Assembly (NCBI GenBank): GCA_963575645.1
Contig: OY754464.1
Coordinates: 78,776,948-78,840,947, forward strand
Source: Xanthostigma xanthostigma
Lineage: Eukaryota; Arthropoda; Insecta; Raphidioptera; Raphidiidae
Reading direction: 5' to 3'
Length of the DNA stretch: 64,000 bases
The notes under the pieces were generated by a model. The model worked only from the letters and a program-made list of their open reading frames with translations, was not told the origin of the DNA and did no database searches. Position 1 is the first letter of the stretch. Each line of letters begins with the position of its first letter. Position numbers and translations under genes: made by a program. Below, piece by piece: positions 35,295 to 46,799 of the stretch.

Positions 35295-36346
35295 TCATTC
35301 TGATCAGATTCTTCTAATAAATTAGCTTTGGCTTGAGTACGGCAATATGCATCAGAGTGGCCGTGTTTCTTACACTTAGAGCAAAAATATTTTGATGTCG
35401 TCGCTGTATTTTTTGATGTCGCACCAGCTGCAGTACTACAACGGTGTGCTAGATAAGCTTCATGTCGATGTTGCGCCGCGCGGGTTTGTAAAGCTAACGT
35501 TCGAAGCTCTTGAAAAGTTGTGGGTTTAGTACCGAATCTCATATGCGAGAATGTATCGTCATTGACATGGTTCATTACAATTGTTATTAACTCTGCATCT
35601 GACATTGGTATATTTAAAGCCTTAGTTTTAACGGAAATATCTTCTACAAATTCAGGAAAGGTTTCGTTTGGTCGTTGCCAACGTTCAATAAATTCTGTTT
35701 TCAATCTGTGCAACTCAATATCAGTAATAAGTTCGTTAAGTAATACTTCTTTAACCTGTAACCATGTATTCAGTGTAACCGCTCGCTGTGTCCACCATTG
35801 ACGTAAATAACCTTCACATTTTGAAAGGAGCAAATATATTAACTGCCTTTCTTCTAAAAAATGTAACTGATTTACGGAGTCAATCTCTTGTATGAAGTTA
35901 ACGATTGCTTTGGAATCTAGACCATTGCACATCGGTATATTTGTGAGCCATTCCTTAGGCTTTAATCCACAACGTCCAGGCGTATTCAGTTCTTGTGGTG
36001 GTTGAATATGAACGCGTTCAGGATTAGGTACCGCTTCTCCTTCCGGAAAACGCTGAGATATAGCTGTTAATGTTCTTTGAATGCTTTGCTGTTGAGCTGC
36101 TAATCCTGTAATAGCGTGGACAATGTCTCTTTGCCAGCGATTGTTTTCTGGATGTTGAATCGGCGTTGATTGTAGATTAATTCCAATATCTTCATTAACA
36201 ACGGAATTGTGGAGCGATGCCGGTGGTTGATCGGCGTTGTTGTTTGAAATATTTGTATTCGAAGCCATACGATTTGAAGGTGGTCCACGACGGCGTCTAT
36301 CTTCACTCGTTAAACGTGTGGGTGAACGATCCATTGGCATGATCAC
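35282..36346 (-). CDS. gag polyprotein of the gypsy-type element
   Basis: 354 residues from ATG at 36346. The N-terminus is polar and disordered. The middle has the capsid-like pattern of Ty3/gypsy gag (FIQEIDSVNQLHFLEE; LRQWWTQRAVTLNTW; HRLKTEFIERWQRPNETF). A single CCHC knuckle (CX2CX4HX4C, starting CSKCKKHGH) is near residue 325. It forms particles and packages element RNA by family analogy. The upstream leader is 36347-36640. The frame is intact. Confidence 0.88.
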   Translation of the reverse strand: MIMPMDRSPTRLTSEDRRRRGPPSNRMASNTNISNNNADQPPASLHNSVVNEDIGINLQSTPIQHPENNRWQRDIVHAITGLAAQQQSIQRTLTAISQRFPEGEAVPNPERVHIQPPQELNTPGRCGLKPKEWLTNIPMCNGLDSKAIVNFIQEIDSVNQLHFLEERQLIYLLLSKCEGYLRQWWTQRAVTLNTWLQVKEVLLNELITDIELHRLKTEFIERWQRPNETFPEFVEDISVKTKALNIPMSDAELITIVMNHVNDDTFSHMRFGTKPTTFQELRTLALQTRAAQHRHEAYLAHRCSTAAGATSKNTATTSKYFCSKCKKHGHSDAYCRTQAKANLLEESDQNEQEN

Positions 36347-36640
36347 AAAAATTTATTATTATTTTTTTTTTTTATTTTAAAAGATTTTAATATTATCGAC
36401 GTGTTTTAATGATAAATTTTTATGTACAACTCTTATGTAACTTCAGTTAAGTTGGTTAAGGTGCTTGCTTTTTCTTGCGTAATGGCGTTAGAAGTATAAC
36501 TATAATTTAATATCTGATTTAAAACTGTTGTATTTATATATATTTTACAAATAATTATTTTATTGTAATCGTTTATTTATTAATTTTAAATGTATTCGCG
36601 AATATGATTATTTGATCAAACTACGCTCTGCTACCATTTT

Positions 36641-36812
36641 TGTAACGTCGTTCAGCTAATTTTTCTTTTTTTTTTATTGAATAAAGAATAAACAACGTTT
36701 AAGGAAGATATAAATTTTAATATTTTAAATAGTTCAATTTTTAGTCTTACAGTATATATGAGTACATTAATTATTATTATTATACGTCTTTTTATTAATC
36801 AAAACAGTTACA
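36641..36812 (-). repeat. Putative 172 bp LTR
   Basis: Bounded by short inverted repeats TGTAAC...GTTACA (TG...CA type). On the element's sense strand it ends ACGTTACA, followed after a few A residues by TGGTAGCAGAGCG, which has the place of a primer-binding site. No second LTR remains to confirm the limits. Confidence 0.55.
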
Positions 36813-36939
36813 AACGGCTTAATAATAAAAAATAAATCAGTTGCTAACAATCACCAATAAACAGTTAAAATACAATTCAACAATATGCAAATTCACAAGT
36901 AAGAATTAATAGCTGAATAATACTAAAATTTTAATAGTT

Positions 36940-37107
36940 TCACGCCTTTTTATCAGTTTTTACGCATCTTACATAAAACTTAACATCAGTAGAAGGTGAA
37001 ACGTTTGAATGGTGATTACGCAACGCCACAGCTATATTAAAGTCGGTGATGTGTCGAATTGATTCAGGCAATTTATTATAGGTAAATAGCACTGCCAGCA
37101 CACACAG
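36940..37107 (-). pseudogene. Possible LINE ORF2 C-terminal fragment
   Basis: The minus-strand frame contains TYNKLPESIRHITDF, a wording typical of the region near the C-terminus of Jockey/CR1-type ORF2, and ends in a stop at 36940. Only about 55 residues. It abuts the repeat copy at 37111. Tentative. Confidence 0.35.
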
Positions 37108-37110
37108 GAC

Positions 37111-37312
37111 TTTTTGACGTGATAACGTCTTATAAATTGATGAAACACCAGCTGCATGCACGAAAAAGTGTCACGTTCCGAATTGTGTCACGTTCCGAAA
37201 TGTGTCACGTTCCGCCTGACTTAAATATGATATTCGAGCGGAATACGTTATCACATAAAACTATTGTCCGTAAACCGACTTTACAGACAACCAATTTTTT
37301 TTATAAAAACTG
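37111..37312 (+). repeat. GACGTGATAACG repeat, compact copy
   Basis: About 200 bp, the shortest complete copy: TTTTTGACGTGATAACGTC to AACCAATTTTTTTTATA. It includes three tandem units of about 17 bases (GTGTCACGTTCCGAAAT). Confidence 0.75.
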
Positions 37313-37319
37313 AGCCGGT

Positions 37320-39130
37320 AATTGCCTATATATAAACATTATTGTAAAAATTGAGACATTTTATTAATACATATTTAGATGCATACCTACTATATACAAG
37401 TAAAGTTAATAAAAGATTGTTAAAAATGTTAAGGTAGGTACATATTACTCATATAAAACTGCGTATTAATTAATTATTAATACGTGTGAATATTTATTAA
37501 TATCAGGATATTTTGGAAGTGCATTTAAACGAATATCACTTAGGTACCGTATAAATCTTTCCCCCCTGGAATTCTACTTAACTCCGCCAGAGAGATATAA
37601 CAACTTTTCGCATAACTTATCTAATTTAATGCACTAATTAGTAATGGACCACTCTGTAAACAGACAATCATGAAGTATCACTTACATGTAAATTAATTTC
37701 GTAATAGCTATACATGGATAATTTAATTTGAATTTATATTTAGATAATTTACCCTTGTTCTCTAATTTTTCTAGTAAGGTACAATGAAAAAAGCGTTAAA
37801 GAAATAAAAAAAAAACCTCCGCTCAGTAGGAGCGAGGCGTCAGGTTGTATAATTTCCAAACGAGATAAACATTAATGACTTACTTTTTTCCGTTTTTAAA
37901 AAACCCTATAGGTAAATCTGTGATATACTTATTGTTTACATACGACTTACAACTGAGGTAATCTTGCAGAAAAAATCACGCTGATTCCGACCACTCCCAC
38001 CTCTGTATCATTAGTCGTTTAGAAGTTACACCGTTTTTAAAATTTTCTCTAATAATATAAATAAACGTTCATATCTCTGAAACCAAAAGTGATACTGGGT
38101 TGTGGATGGTCGGAATCGATTCAGCTTGAGTTTTTCTATAAGCTCGCTTAATATAAAACGGGCCAAAAATCGTTAAGTGTCTTTAAAAGTTGCAGATTTA
38201 CAAAACGCATGAAAACATCAAAAGATTTAGGTACTATATTTAAATACATATTATTTATCTTTTTTGTCGTGAATAAATATTTCCTGTTAATAAAATAATT
38301 TTCGGTAGTTAATGAAAATTAATAAACAGTAGGGACAGTTAGTCGCATGATAGGTGTATAATAAAACTGTTGGCAGCCATGTCAAAATTGTGACAGAAAT
38401 TTTCCATCATCAATGCAAGACCATAAACAGCTCTGTACAATGCAGCTATAATATCATTCGTCACCAATAAAATATGTTGATAGGCGAATAAACTTTCGAA
38501 GAAAAGTTGAGACACACGTCACATTGTCAGAAATATTACAATAGGGTTGAATAATTCATCAAGGTTATTTTTTAAAAATGATACACTAAACATCGTCGAT
38601 CAAAAAAAAAAATCAAGATGATTCGTAAAGAATGGCGACCTATACAGCATATAGCTCGGACGTACCTGCGTACAGACCAACCGACAACTGCTGCTCGCGA
38701 TTTTCAATTACAATTTTTCGAACTATATGAACTCGAAGCAATCTAAATTGGGTCTGTTATATATTAAGTCACTTTTCATGCCTGTATACCGGTAGTTAAA
38801 TTATCCACTACGCTCTAGTGCGTAAAGTAATGCCATTTACTCAATTCAATAGTAACATTCAAAAAGCGACCTGTCAGTTTAGCCATTTTAATACCATATA
38901 CGATGGACAGAGAGCGAAGCCACACAAATCAGGCATTGTTTTCGTAAACAACTCAAATGAAATGCAATATGGCCGCACACAACGATGACACCGGCTGTCA
39001 GAAATATTATTACATGAGGGAAAAATCAGCTGTTTTGTATAAGAGGTACGTATATGACTCGATAGCGCTCGTGCAATTTAATGCAACTTCCTCATCTGAA
39101 ATAAACTTCATCGCAAGCTAGATACTATAT
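37320..39130. other. Stretch without a recognised gene
   Basis: AT-rich. An inverted repeat at about 37976-38150 (GATTCCGACCA near 37982 and TGGTCGGAATC near 38108) suggests a small MITE. A segment at 38500-38780 has mixed composition but no open frame. Confidence 0.35.
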
Positions 39131-39135
39131 TATAG

Positions 39136-39496
39136 ACTAGCGGTCCCGCCCGGTTTCACCCGGGTGCAAAAGAACGAATGGGGGAAGGTACATGAGTACA
39201 CACATTCATCTTAGCTTACTGAGATGAATGTTGTGTCCTAATTTCATGATGATCGGAGTTACCGTTCAAAAGTTTTTGTCGGACGGACAAATTTTTAGTT
39301 ACATTTTGCAACATTTTTCATTGATGCTCCGCTCCTATTAGTCGTAGCGTGATATTATATAGCCTATAGCCTTCCTCGATAAATGGGCTATCCAACAAAA
39401 TTTTTTTTTTCAATTCGAACCAGTAGTTCCTGAGATTAGCGCGTTCAACCAAACAAACAAACAAACAAACTCTTCAACTTTATATATTAGTATAGA
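39136..39496 (-). mobile_element. Helitron, complete, short form
   Basis: Reverse orientation: ACTAGCGGTCCCGCCCGG with its GC hairpin at the left, TATATTAGTATAGA at the right. 361 bp, without a tRNA insert. Confidence 0.88.
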
Positions 39497-39524
39497 TACT
39501 CATATATTTAATAATCTACTACAT

Positions 39525-39890
39525 GAATCATTGTCTATCTATTCCATAGAGAAGAGAGGTTTTATCTACTCAATGTGTGGTGAGTGAAGGCAACAAACCA
39601 TATCTACGTTTCTTTCTTCGATGTAATTCCCTGATTTCTCCGATGATAGGATTGGTTGATGTACTTGCATTCAATCTGAATAAAGTATCTCTGTTTCAAA
39701 AACTTTGCCTTTTTCTATGACGTTAACATGGGCGTACCCAGATTTTAGCCCAAGGTCCCACGTGCTCCTTTGCCCTTCGGGATACGCCAGTGCTTACGGC
39801 TTAAAAAAAGAAGACAGAAGTATATATTATGTTTGCATCCTAATGGTTCGATTGCGATTTTATTCTTATGCTCGGTATAGAATATAAGTA
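39525..39890 (+). repeat. Repeat flanking a Helitron, left arm of a mirror pair
   Basis: Inverse match to 44880-45210 (shared: CAATCCTATCATCGGAGAAATC as complement, TTTTCTATGACGTTAACATG, TTGCGATTTTATTC). Both arms have a Helitron on their outer side. Confidence 0.65.
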
Positions 39891-40070
39891 CTTATATGAT
39901 GTCTGCTCTCAAATCTGTCCGTTTTTCCTCTTTTAAAAACACCAAATGTGTTTCTTAAATTTAGTATCTGACTTTAATTTATTTATTGAATAGTATATTA
40001 TGTACACTTAAGATATATCTACGCGGTATGATTATGAAGAAGACATCGTTTCATGTTTATAGGTATATAT

Positions 40071-40547
40071 CAGTGCTTCCCAAAGTAATTTATATCGACC
40101 CCCAGGGGTCGACGACAACTTGCAAGGTGTTCATGTCAGCGGAAAAAAAATGGGAGTCCATGAAATGAAAATAAGGGTCAACGATAATGGATGTCCTAAC
40201 AAAAAAAAAAGAAATAAACTGGGCATCGTTAACCAAGGAGATTTGAGATTAAATCTAACTAAATTGATGCCAAATATTGAAGGTTTATCCCTCATACTAA
40301 AGCATTTATTTTTTGCTTAGTATTTTATGTAACAGAAAGTAAACTTTAATTTAGTTCGTTTTTTCACACTTTCACTACCGTTATAAATTTAAATCTTTCA
40401 AAGTGAGTAGCACTATACCGCCTGTCAAAAATACATTTGAAGCTAATGAATTTGCAAAAAATTAATATCAGATAAGCGGGGGGTTCTACCCAAAACCAAA
40501 AAACATGGCGAGTGGTCTACGAGACAAAAAAAGCTTGGGAACCTCTG
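40071..40547 (+). mobile_element. hAT element remnant with transposase C-terminus
   Basis: Ends CAGTGCTTCCCAAAGT and AGCTTGGGAACCTCTG, with perfect 8 bp duplications GTATATAT (40063-40070 and 40548-40555). It holds a short frame (to 40320) ending GDLRLNLTKLMPNIEGLS, which resembles the C-terminal tail of ZBED5/Buster-like hAT transposases. A deletion derivative of an autonomous hAT is inferred. Confidence 0.8.
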
Positions 40548-40559
40548 GTATATATAATA

Positions 40560-41135
40560 TATATACTCACTACTCAGTCATGCATAATGTGTATTGGTTA
40601 CCGAAGAGTCGTTATCGAAAACAATCAACGCCATGAAAGTCTTAACTGCGGCTTTATACACATAAAACTGATTAATTAACAGGCTACCATGCCTCTTGCT
40701 TCACAATACTATCAACTCATAAATTTTACATCCTGAAAAAATATTCAGATAATAAATGTTCATTGAAACCATATCCATATAAATTGCTGTGGTAAGCGAA
40801 TAACATATTTTAACAAACCTGAAATTTTTATATGTTATATTTTATAATAATATTATAAGCCTATATTTATGATGGCAGACATTTCCCTCGGTTGTCACAT
40901 CCCGGCAGACACAATAAAAGGTCCGCTGTATGAACGCGATGATATTATTATGCAAACACATAAGTGCGAGTGAGAGCATATGATGACTTTTTTGACAAAT
41001 GAACATTTACATTTTTAGATAGATTGTTATTGTATAGTTTAAACACTGACAAATCCAGTTGTTTGTCCAATCGGCTTTTAGAATTTTTCAGAAATTTAAC
41101 AGTAAGGAAATACTTTGTTAGTAGAAGTTTTGTTC
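40560..41135. other. Stretch without a recognised gene
   Basis: No feature recognised. Confidence 0.35.
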
Positions 41136-41139
41136 CAAA

Positions 41140-41510
41140 AATATGTATTGAAGGAGAATTATTTGGTTGAGGAACATAGAGAAATAAGCTTTACCAACTG
41201 TTTTATGATATTTTTAAATTTAAAAAAACTGTCGAAATTCATAACAAATGATCATGTATATTACAATAATTTACATTTACCATCTTAACTTGCATTGAGG
41301 TATGCTATAATCGGATCTATAATGTATAATATACTGTAATGTAGAAATCGAAATAATATTAAATGTAACGAATATTATACATGTTCATAGGCCCTGATGA
41401 TGACAATATATTTTTCGAAACGTTGGCCACAAGCGATACTCTGGTAAAGCTTATTTCTCTATGTTCCTCACCCAAATAAATCTCCTTCAAGAAATATTTT
41501 GTGTATTAAG
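41140..41510. mobile_element. Foldback element
   Basis: Arms with GAGGAACATAGAGAAATAAG and its complement (CTTATTTCTCTATGTTCCTC) at about 41170 and 41450; the outer part (TTGAAGGAGA / TCTCCTTCAA) continues the pairing. It contains CCTGATGATGAC and CGAAACGTTGGCC. Confidence 0.65.
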
Positions 41511-41933
41511 TATATAGTTAAATTATTTCGAAGGAATATGCATTTCAACCCTCGACGATGTAGCCGCATGTTGACCAGTCGTCGAATATAAGTATTTTTT
41601 ACACAGATCAGCCATACATAGCTAGACAGGACAAAAAGCATGCAATGAACGGAAGTCATAGCCTACGTGACCAACATATCCACAGCCGTTACCATATTCA
41701 TATATAGGTACACAAAGTATTTTCCTTCTCCAAAATTAGTACCAACTTTGAATACAAATGACGTTAATCGCCAGGTAAGAACCAATGGCAGGCACCGATA
41801 TCGAATACCTGCGGGTGTACACCGCTATCGTGTGTCATTTGTCCACAAGCGAAAAATAAAACACAATCCATACAGGGAGCAGAATCGTTTTTTGTTTTTA
41901 CAAAAAGCTACAATTCTGTGACTATATTATAAT

Positions 41934-42815
41934 GCGACGGGACCATTCCAACTTCAAAAATGTTATGATAAAATTAACGGGATAAAAGGCTAAATATAAA
42001 AACAATTTTTATTCACTAGAACTTCATTTAATGGTCAACGTTTCGGCAGAAATTATTGTGTTCTTCAATACCTTAAAAATGTCTAGTAAGTCACAAAATT
42101 AAAAACATAAAATAATTTTGTGAATTTAGTGAATAAAAATTGTTTTTATATTTAGCCTTATATCCCGTTAATTTCATCATACCATAATACCAAGGTGTCT
42201 TATTTTATTTCAAAAATGTTGACATTTGATTATAATAAAGAAAATAAAATTTCTGATGACGCGGGTAATGGCTAGTATTCAATATGATATTTGCTATTCG
42301 TTGCCATGGTTACCTACATAATATGTTCCACGTCATGTAAAAATTAATCAAAGCATGCCTAACTAGTTTATCTCTGACAGATCCATAAAACAAAAGAGCG
42401 GCTGATTTTTATTTATTTTCAAAATATTTCCGAAACTATAAAGTTCAGAACAACATTTTTTTAACAAAATATTCTTGAAAAAATAAATAGAATAATAAGC
42501 CGTTATGAGGAGTATACCATTATTATATAAAAAACACCGTTATAGCATATATCTCTTCTGCGCATACGCCGATTTTCCCCAAAAACAGTAGGGCTCTTCA
42601 TATTTGCATACCAAGTATCGTCCCAAAATTTGGTTTCAATCCGCTCATCCGTTTGACCTGTATCGTGTTCACAGTCTAACAGACGCACAGAGTTTTTCTA
42701 AAAATATGTTTTTTTGGATTCGGGGGACCTCAAAACGGAAAGATATTGTAAAATTTTTGAAAAGTGATTTTTGACCTAATCTAGTACCATTCCCCACTTG
42801 TGGGTTGGAATGGTA
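41934..42815 (-). mobile_element. CCATTCC repeat family, copy 3, with a nested element
   Basis: Inverse of copies 1 and 2. Between about 41967 and 42210 lies an inverted-repeat element (ends TATGATAAAATTAACGGGAT and ATCCCGTTAATTTCATCATA), after which CAAAAATGTT is repeated. Confidence 0.7.
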
Positions 42816-42819
42816 AAAA

Positions 42820-43720
42820 AAATAAATATATAAAACGAACTAATTTTGCGCTAAATGCCGATTTTTACGAGTAGTTAAAATTCATTCACTGTATGAACAC
42901 AATCAACTGTCGTAATGTATTTAGGATTGATTTTGAGGAGCCTCACGTTTTGGGTTTAACGACATTTATCGATGATCGATAATAAAATCTATAAATTAAT
43001 TCATAACGAGTGATTCGTTATTACCCGATAAGTTGCACTTGTTGCAACGCGGTGGTCATAAGACAGGAAACAGATGAGCGTGCTTGAAGGAATAGAATGG
43101 AAACGCAGCGGATACCTATACGTGACTCTTGAATTTCACTGCTATTATCCGATTGGAAAGCACAATTGAATAATTCAAGTATAAAAATAAATAATCATAG
43201 GTAAACGATTGCAAATACCAGAAAAATAGGTTAGGTTTTCCTGTAAACTATGTGAGAGGGTTACAACTCAAAATTTGAGAGAATCTGGGATCATTCCAAT
43301 ACGTCTGGAAATATTGATTCTTTTTTTCCGCCATCAATAGCTTTAGGGTTTGACCCATGTCACATGTACCAATTTCTTATTACCTTGAAAAATTAGTAAG
43401 AAAGTGTTTTTTTGAGCTTGAAGAGCTAAAAAATAAACTTCTTGCTATATTTTATATATTTTTGAACGTTTTGAACTCGAAAATAGCGGGAAGTTTCAGG
43501 GATGGCCTGCAGGGTCAAACTTCTTTTCAATTTTTTTTTATATTGGTCAAAGCATTATAAATAAACACCTGGCAATAACAAATTGAATTATAATTCATAA
43601 GGAATGAATAATTTTTTTCATGAGTCAAAAAATCTGGAGATTGTTTTCATAAGCTGAAGTACGGAACAATCTCAATTTTTCTGAACTCTCTAGACTAAAA
43701 CTGGAGTTAGATAACCTTAT
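42820..43720. other. Stretch without a recognised gene
   Basis: Contains the palindromic word ATCGATGATCGAT near 42970; otherwise no structure. Small frames are not recognisable. Confidence 0.35.
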
Positions 43721-43722
43721 AT

Positions 43723-44152
43723 GACATATATATTAATACGCTAAGGTTAAGATGTTTGCCTCCCTTTTTAGAAAAAACCACACAATTTCTCCACATAAAT
43801 TATATATCATTTTACAGATAATTGCTTGCTCTATTGACATCGACAACTAAAAAAATTATTATTGCTTTTGTTTTTGTAAATTAATTAATTATTAGCAACG
43901 CTGAACAACGTCTGCCATCTGACGGCTTAGCTCAACGCTTTTGCTACTTGCGCCTCTATATGACAATTTTAGTAAAATATTTCTTCGACCTGTCATCTGA
44001 GCTTCATATTGTAATACAACAAAAAGAAGAACGTTATAAGCAGTGTGCAAAATTAGAAACGAATTGAATACCTGCAATCATATTTAAAAAATAATTTTGT
44101 AAAGTGATAATTATTATACTTATTTAGTGCGAATAATTCGCACAGGTCACAC
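43723..44152 (-). repeat. 480 bp interspersed repeat, copy 2
   Basis: Same landmarks as the copy at 10541. It lacks the short internal duplication (AACAACGCTGAACAACGTC) found there. The open frame at 43892-44077 keeps the shared peptide. Confidence 0.65.
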
Positions 44153-44879
44153 TACTTCCTAAATTATTTCAGAATTTTACGCCCAGTAGTTTCCAAGATC
44201 GAAGGATCGTCCCTTATCTTCGAAACAACTGAACCTAAAATTCTGAAATAAATAGGGAATATAGGATCTCACTCAAACTTTACAGGAAATTCTAAACGAA
44301 AATCCTAAGTCTTAAAGTTCTCATGGAAAACGAAACGATAAGGAACTCTCTCCGTGCGAGTGCGGCTCGCACTTGGGCATTTTTTTTTTTTTGGTGTAAT
44401 GCCAAAGTATGAGAAGCCGAACTGCTCTACAGACTAAGTACTTAACTCTTTTGCAAATAGATAGCATTAATGTGTTAAACGTGAAATGTAGGAACTGCAT
44501 TATAATTGACTGTTGAATTCCATACCTTGTATATATTTTTCTTCCTAATTGACTAGTAACTAAGTACTTATTTTACTCTGACAGGATCGTATTAAAATTA
44601 AATGGTTATAAAAATCTATTAAATTTCGGTGTTTTTGAACAGACCTGGAATCAGTATAAATTGCATTTTAGCTATTCTTTTTGTTTATCTTATCATGAAT
44701 TTCTTGACTCAAATTAAACATAAAAAGCGCTTCGATAATACAATTATTATTTTTAATAACAGTGTCATCTCGTGTCTTCAATGAATTCAAAAACAGGATT
44801 AGAGGCAAAAAAAAAAAAACAATTTTTAATTGCTTACTCTATTGATCAACATTTCGGCGTAAAGCTATATAATATTATG

Positions 44880-45210
44880 TATCTATCATATTATACTTTT
44901 ATTCTATAGTGAGCATAGGAATAAAATCGCAATCAAATCATTAGGGTGCAAACAAATACTTCTTAAGAAGTTTTTAATTTGCCCCTCCTGGGCAAAGAGC
45001 TGGGTACGCCCATGTTAACGTCATAGAAAAAGACAAAGTTTTTAAAACAGAGATACTTTATTCAGATTGAATGCAAGTATACATCAACCAATCCTATCAT
45101 CGGAGAAATCAGGGAATTACATCGAAGAAAGAGACGCAGATATATTTTCGATACGCTTCGTTGCTTTCACTCACCGCACATTGAGTAGATAGACAATGAT
45201 TCATATAGTA
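44880..45210 (-). repeat. Repeat flanking a Helitron, right arm of a mirror pair
   Basis: Inverse of 39525-39890. It ends directly against the Helitron at 45219. Confidence 0.65.
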
Positions 45211-45218
45211 AATCTATA

Positions 45219-45837
45219 TCTATACTAATATATAAAGCTGAAGAGTTTGTTTGTTTGTTTGTTTGAACGCGCTAATCTCAGGAACTACTGGTTTAAATTG
45301 AAAAAAAAATTTTTTGTTGGATAGCTCATTTATCGAGGAAGGCTATAGGCTATATAAAATCAGGCTACGACCATTAGGAGCGGAGCATTAATGAAAAATG
45401 TTCCAAATGTATCTAAAAAATAAGCTTCTATTCAGGTGAAATGCACTAACTAAGTATACTCATATTAGCGATGTAAGAATACAACGCCGGCTAGCTCAAT
45501 CGGTAGAGCACAAGACTGTCAATACCAGGGTCGTGGGTTCGAGCCCTACGTTGGGGAATACATTTTTATTTTTTTTTTAATTTTCTACATTGCTTTCTTC
45601 TAAGGCTTACATTAAAATTTATTTTAATTTTATTTAATTAATTAAAAAAAAATTATTAGTTTAAAAAACTATAAACACTGCTTTTTATCGACAAAAAATT
45701 TTGAACGGTAACTCCGATCATCATGAAATTTGGACACAACATTCATCTCGGTAAACTAACATGAATGTGTGTACTCATGTTCCTCCCTTTCCCATTCGTT
45801 CTTTTACACCCGGATGAAACCGGACGGAACCGCTAGT
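45219..45837 (+). mobile_element. Helitron carrying a tRNA-Lys-derived insert, copy 2
   Basis: TCTATACTAATATATAAAGC to a GC hairpin and CCGCTAGT. It contains the same tRNA-like unit, T-run and CATTGCTTTCTTCTAAGGC tail as 27523-28246, so the insert moved with the Helitron. Confidence 0.85.
45485..45556 (+). pseudogene. tRNA-Lys-like pseudogene with altered anticodon
   Basis: D arm (TAGCTCAATCGGTAGAGC) and T arm (GTGGGTTCGAGCCCTAC) are well kept, better than in the copy at 27775. The loop CTGTCAA reads GTC where the tRNA-Lys loop is CTCTTAA, and the anticodon stem (CAAGA/TACCA) is poor. Called a pseudogene. Confidence 0.72.
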
Positions 45838-46187
45838 TACTAAATATATGGTATCTATACATTGTTTCAACAATGGATATATATAACTTTACGTTATAAA
45901 ATCCTCAAAAAGAAGCAAATTGAGCAAGCAGAGGACCTAGCAAGAAAAATAGCCCCTGTTAAAATCCGTATTGTGAGCTATAGCAAGCGAGCCCGCAGTG
46001 ACGTCATTTCCAGCGACATACCGAGCCCACCAGCCAGCAGAAGTCTAAGCAAGTTGTCCAGCCTCGTGTGCAGCAGCCTTCATTGATTTCTCGGTAATTT
46101 GAGAAACCCCTCAAACATTCTGACATACTGATTTCGAAACCATTTAAAAAGTCCAAGTGTGTAGGCTTTCACGGCCGGTGTTGATCC

Positions 46188-46452
46188 AAATCTTCTTGGT
46201 TTCCGGGCTTGTATGCCGTGGTCCATTGGTATTTCTACCTGACGTTTCGTCTACAACTGCGGTAGACATTATAAAAGGCGATGTGGTAGCGGGCGAAGTG
46301 TCCTTCTAGACACACTTACCTGTGGGCAGCCTAGAAGGACACTTCGCCAGCTACCACATCGCCTTTGATAATGTCTACCACAGCTGTGGACGAAAGGTCA
46401 GGTAGAAATACCAATGGGCCACGGCATACAAGCCCGGAAACCAAGAAGATTT
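46188..46452. mobile_element. Complete foldback element
   Basis: Near-perfect arms: AAATCTTCTTGGTTTCCGGG ... and its complement ending CCAAGAAGATTT; GAAGTGTCCTTCTAG pairs with CTAGAAGGACACTTC around a loop at 46300-46330. Same family as 8176-9045. Confidence 0.75.
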
Positions 46453-46460
46453 ACATTTAA

Positions 46461-46751
46461 CACTTTAACGGACAAACCGGCTTAGACCGTCATAGACAAA
46501 ACTTCAAAAGTTTGACACGACGGCTGAAGCCGTCGTATACTACGGAACGTTTTATAGCCAGACGGGTGTAGCAGTCTATTTTCCAGTGTAGAATACATAC
46601 CCTGTGTGCTCTGTGTCACCGTACAAATATCTACTAAGGCAATATTGTCACAACATAACAACTTATAAAAGTAATTCAATTTCAAACATAAGAAAAAAAC
46701 TATAGTGTCAAAATTGGAACAAAACTGAATTTTTAAGTGTCCGTCAAAGTG
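46461..46751. mobile_element. piggyBac-type MITE with TTAA target duplication
   Basis: Ends CACTTTAACGGACA and TGTCCGTCAAAGTG, flanked by TTAA (46457-46460 and 46752-46755). It contains a short palindrome (ACGACGGCTGAAGCCGTCGT). 291 bp, no transposase. Confidence 0.75.
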
Positions 46752-46799
46752 TTAAGAAGTGCCGGGCCTGGGATTGTGAGTATATGAGAGTTTATTTAG

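Larger units (their letters stand above)
34239..36812 (-). mobile_element. Truncated Ty3/gypsy-type LTR retrotransposon
   Basis: In its own sense: one LTR (36641-36812), a tRNA-primer-like site, gag, then protease and the first half of RT. It breaks off at 34239 before the RT active-site motif; RNase H, integrase and the 3' LTR are missing. Pol is in the -1 frame relative to gag. The remaining frames are open, so truncation is more recent than the decay of the frames. Confidence 0.85.

Noticed and set aside
35520-35801. 93-codon plus-strand frame
   Set aside because: Antisense to gag of the gypsy-type element.
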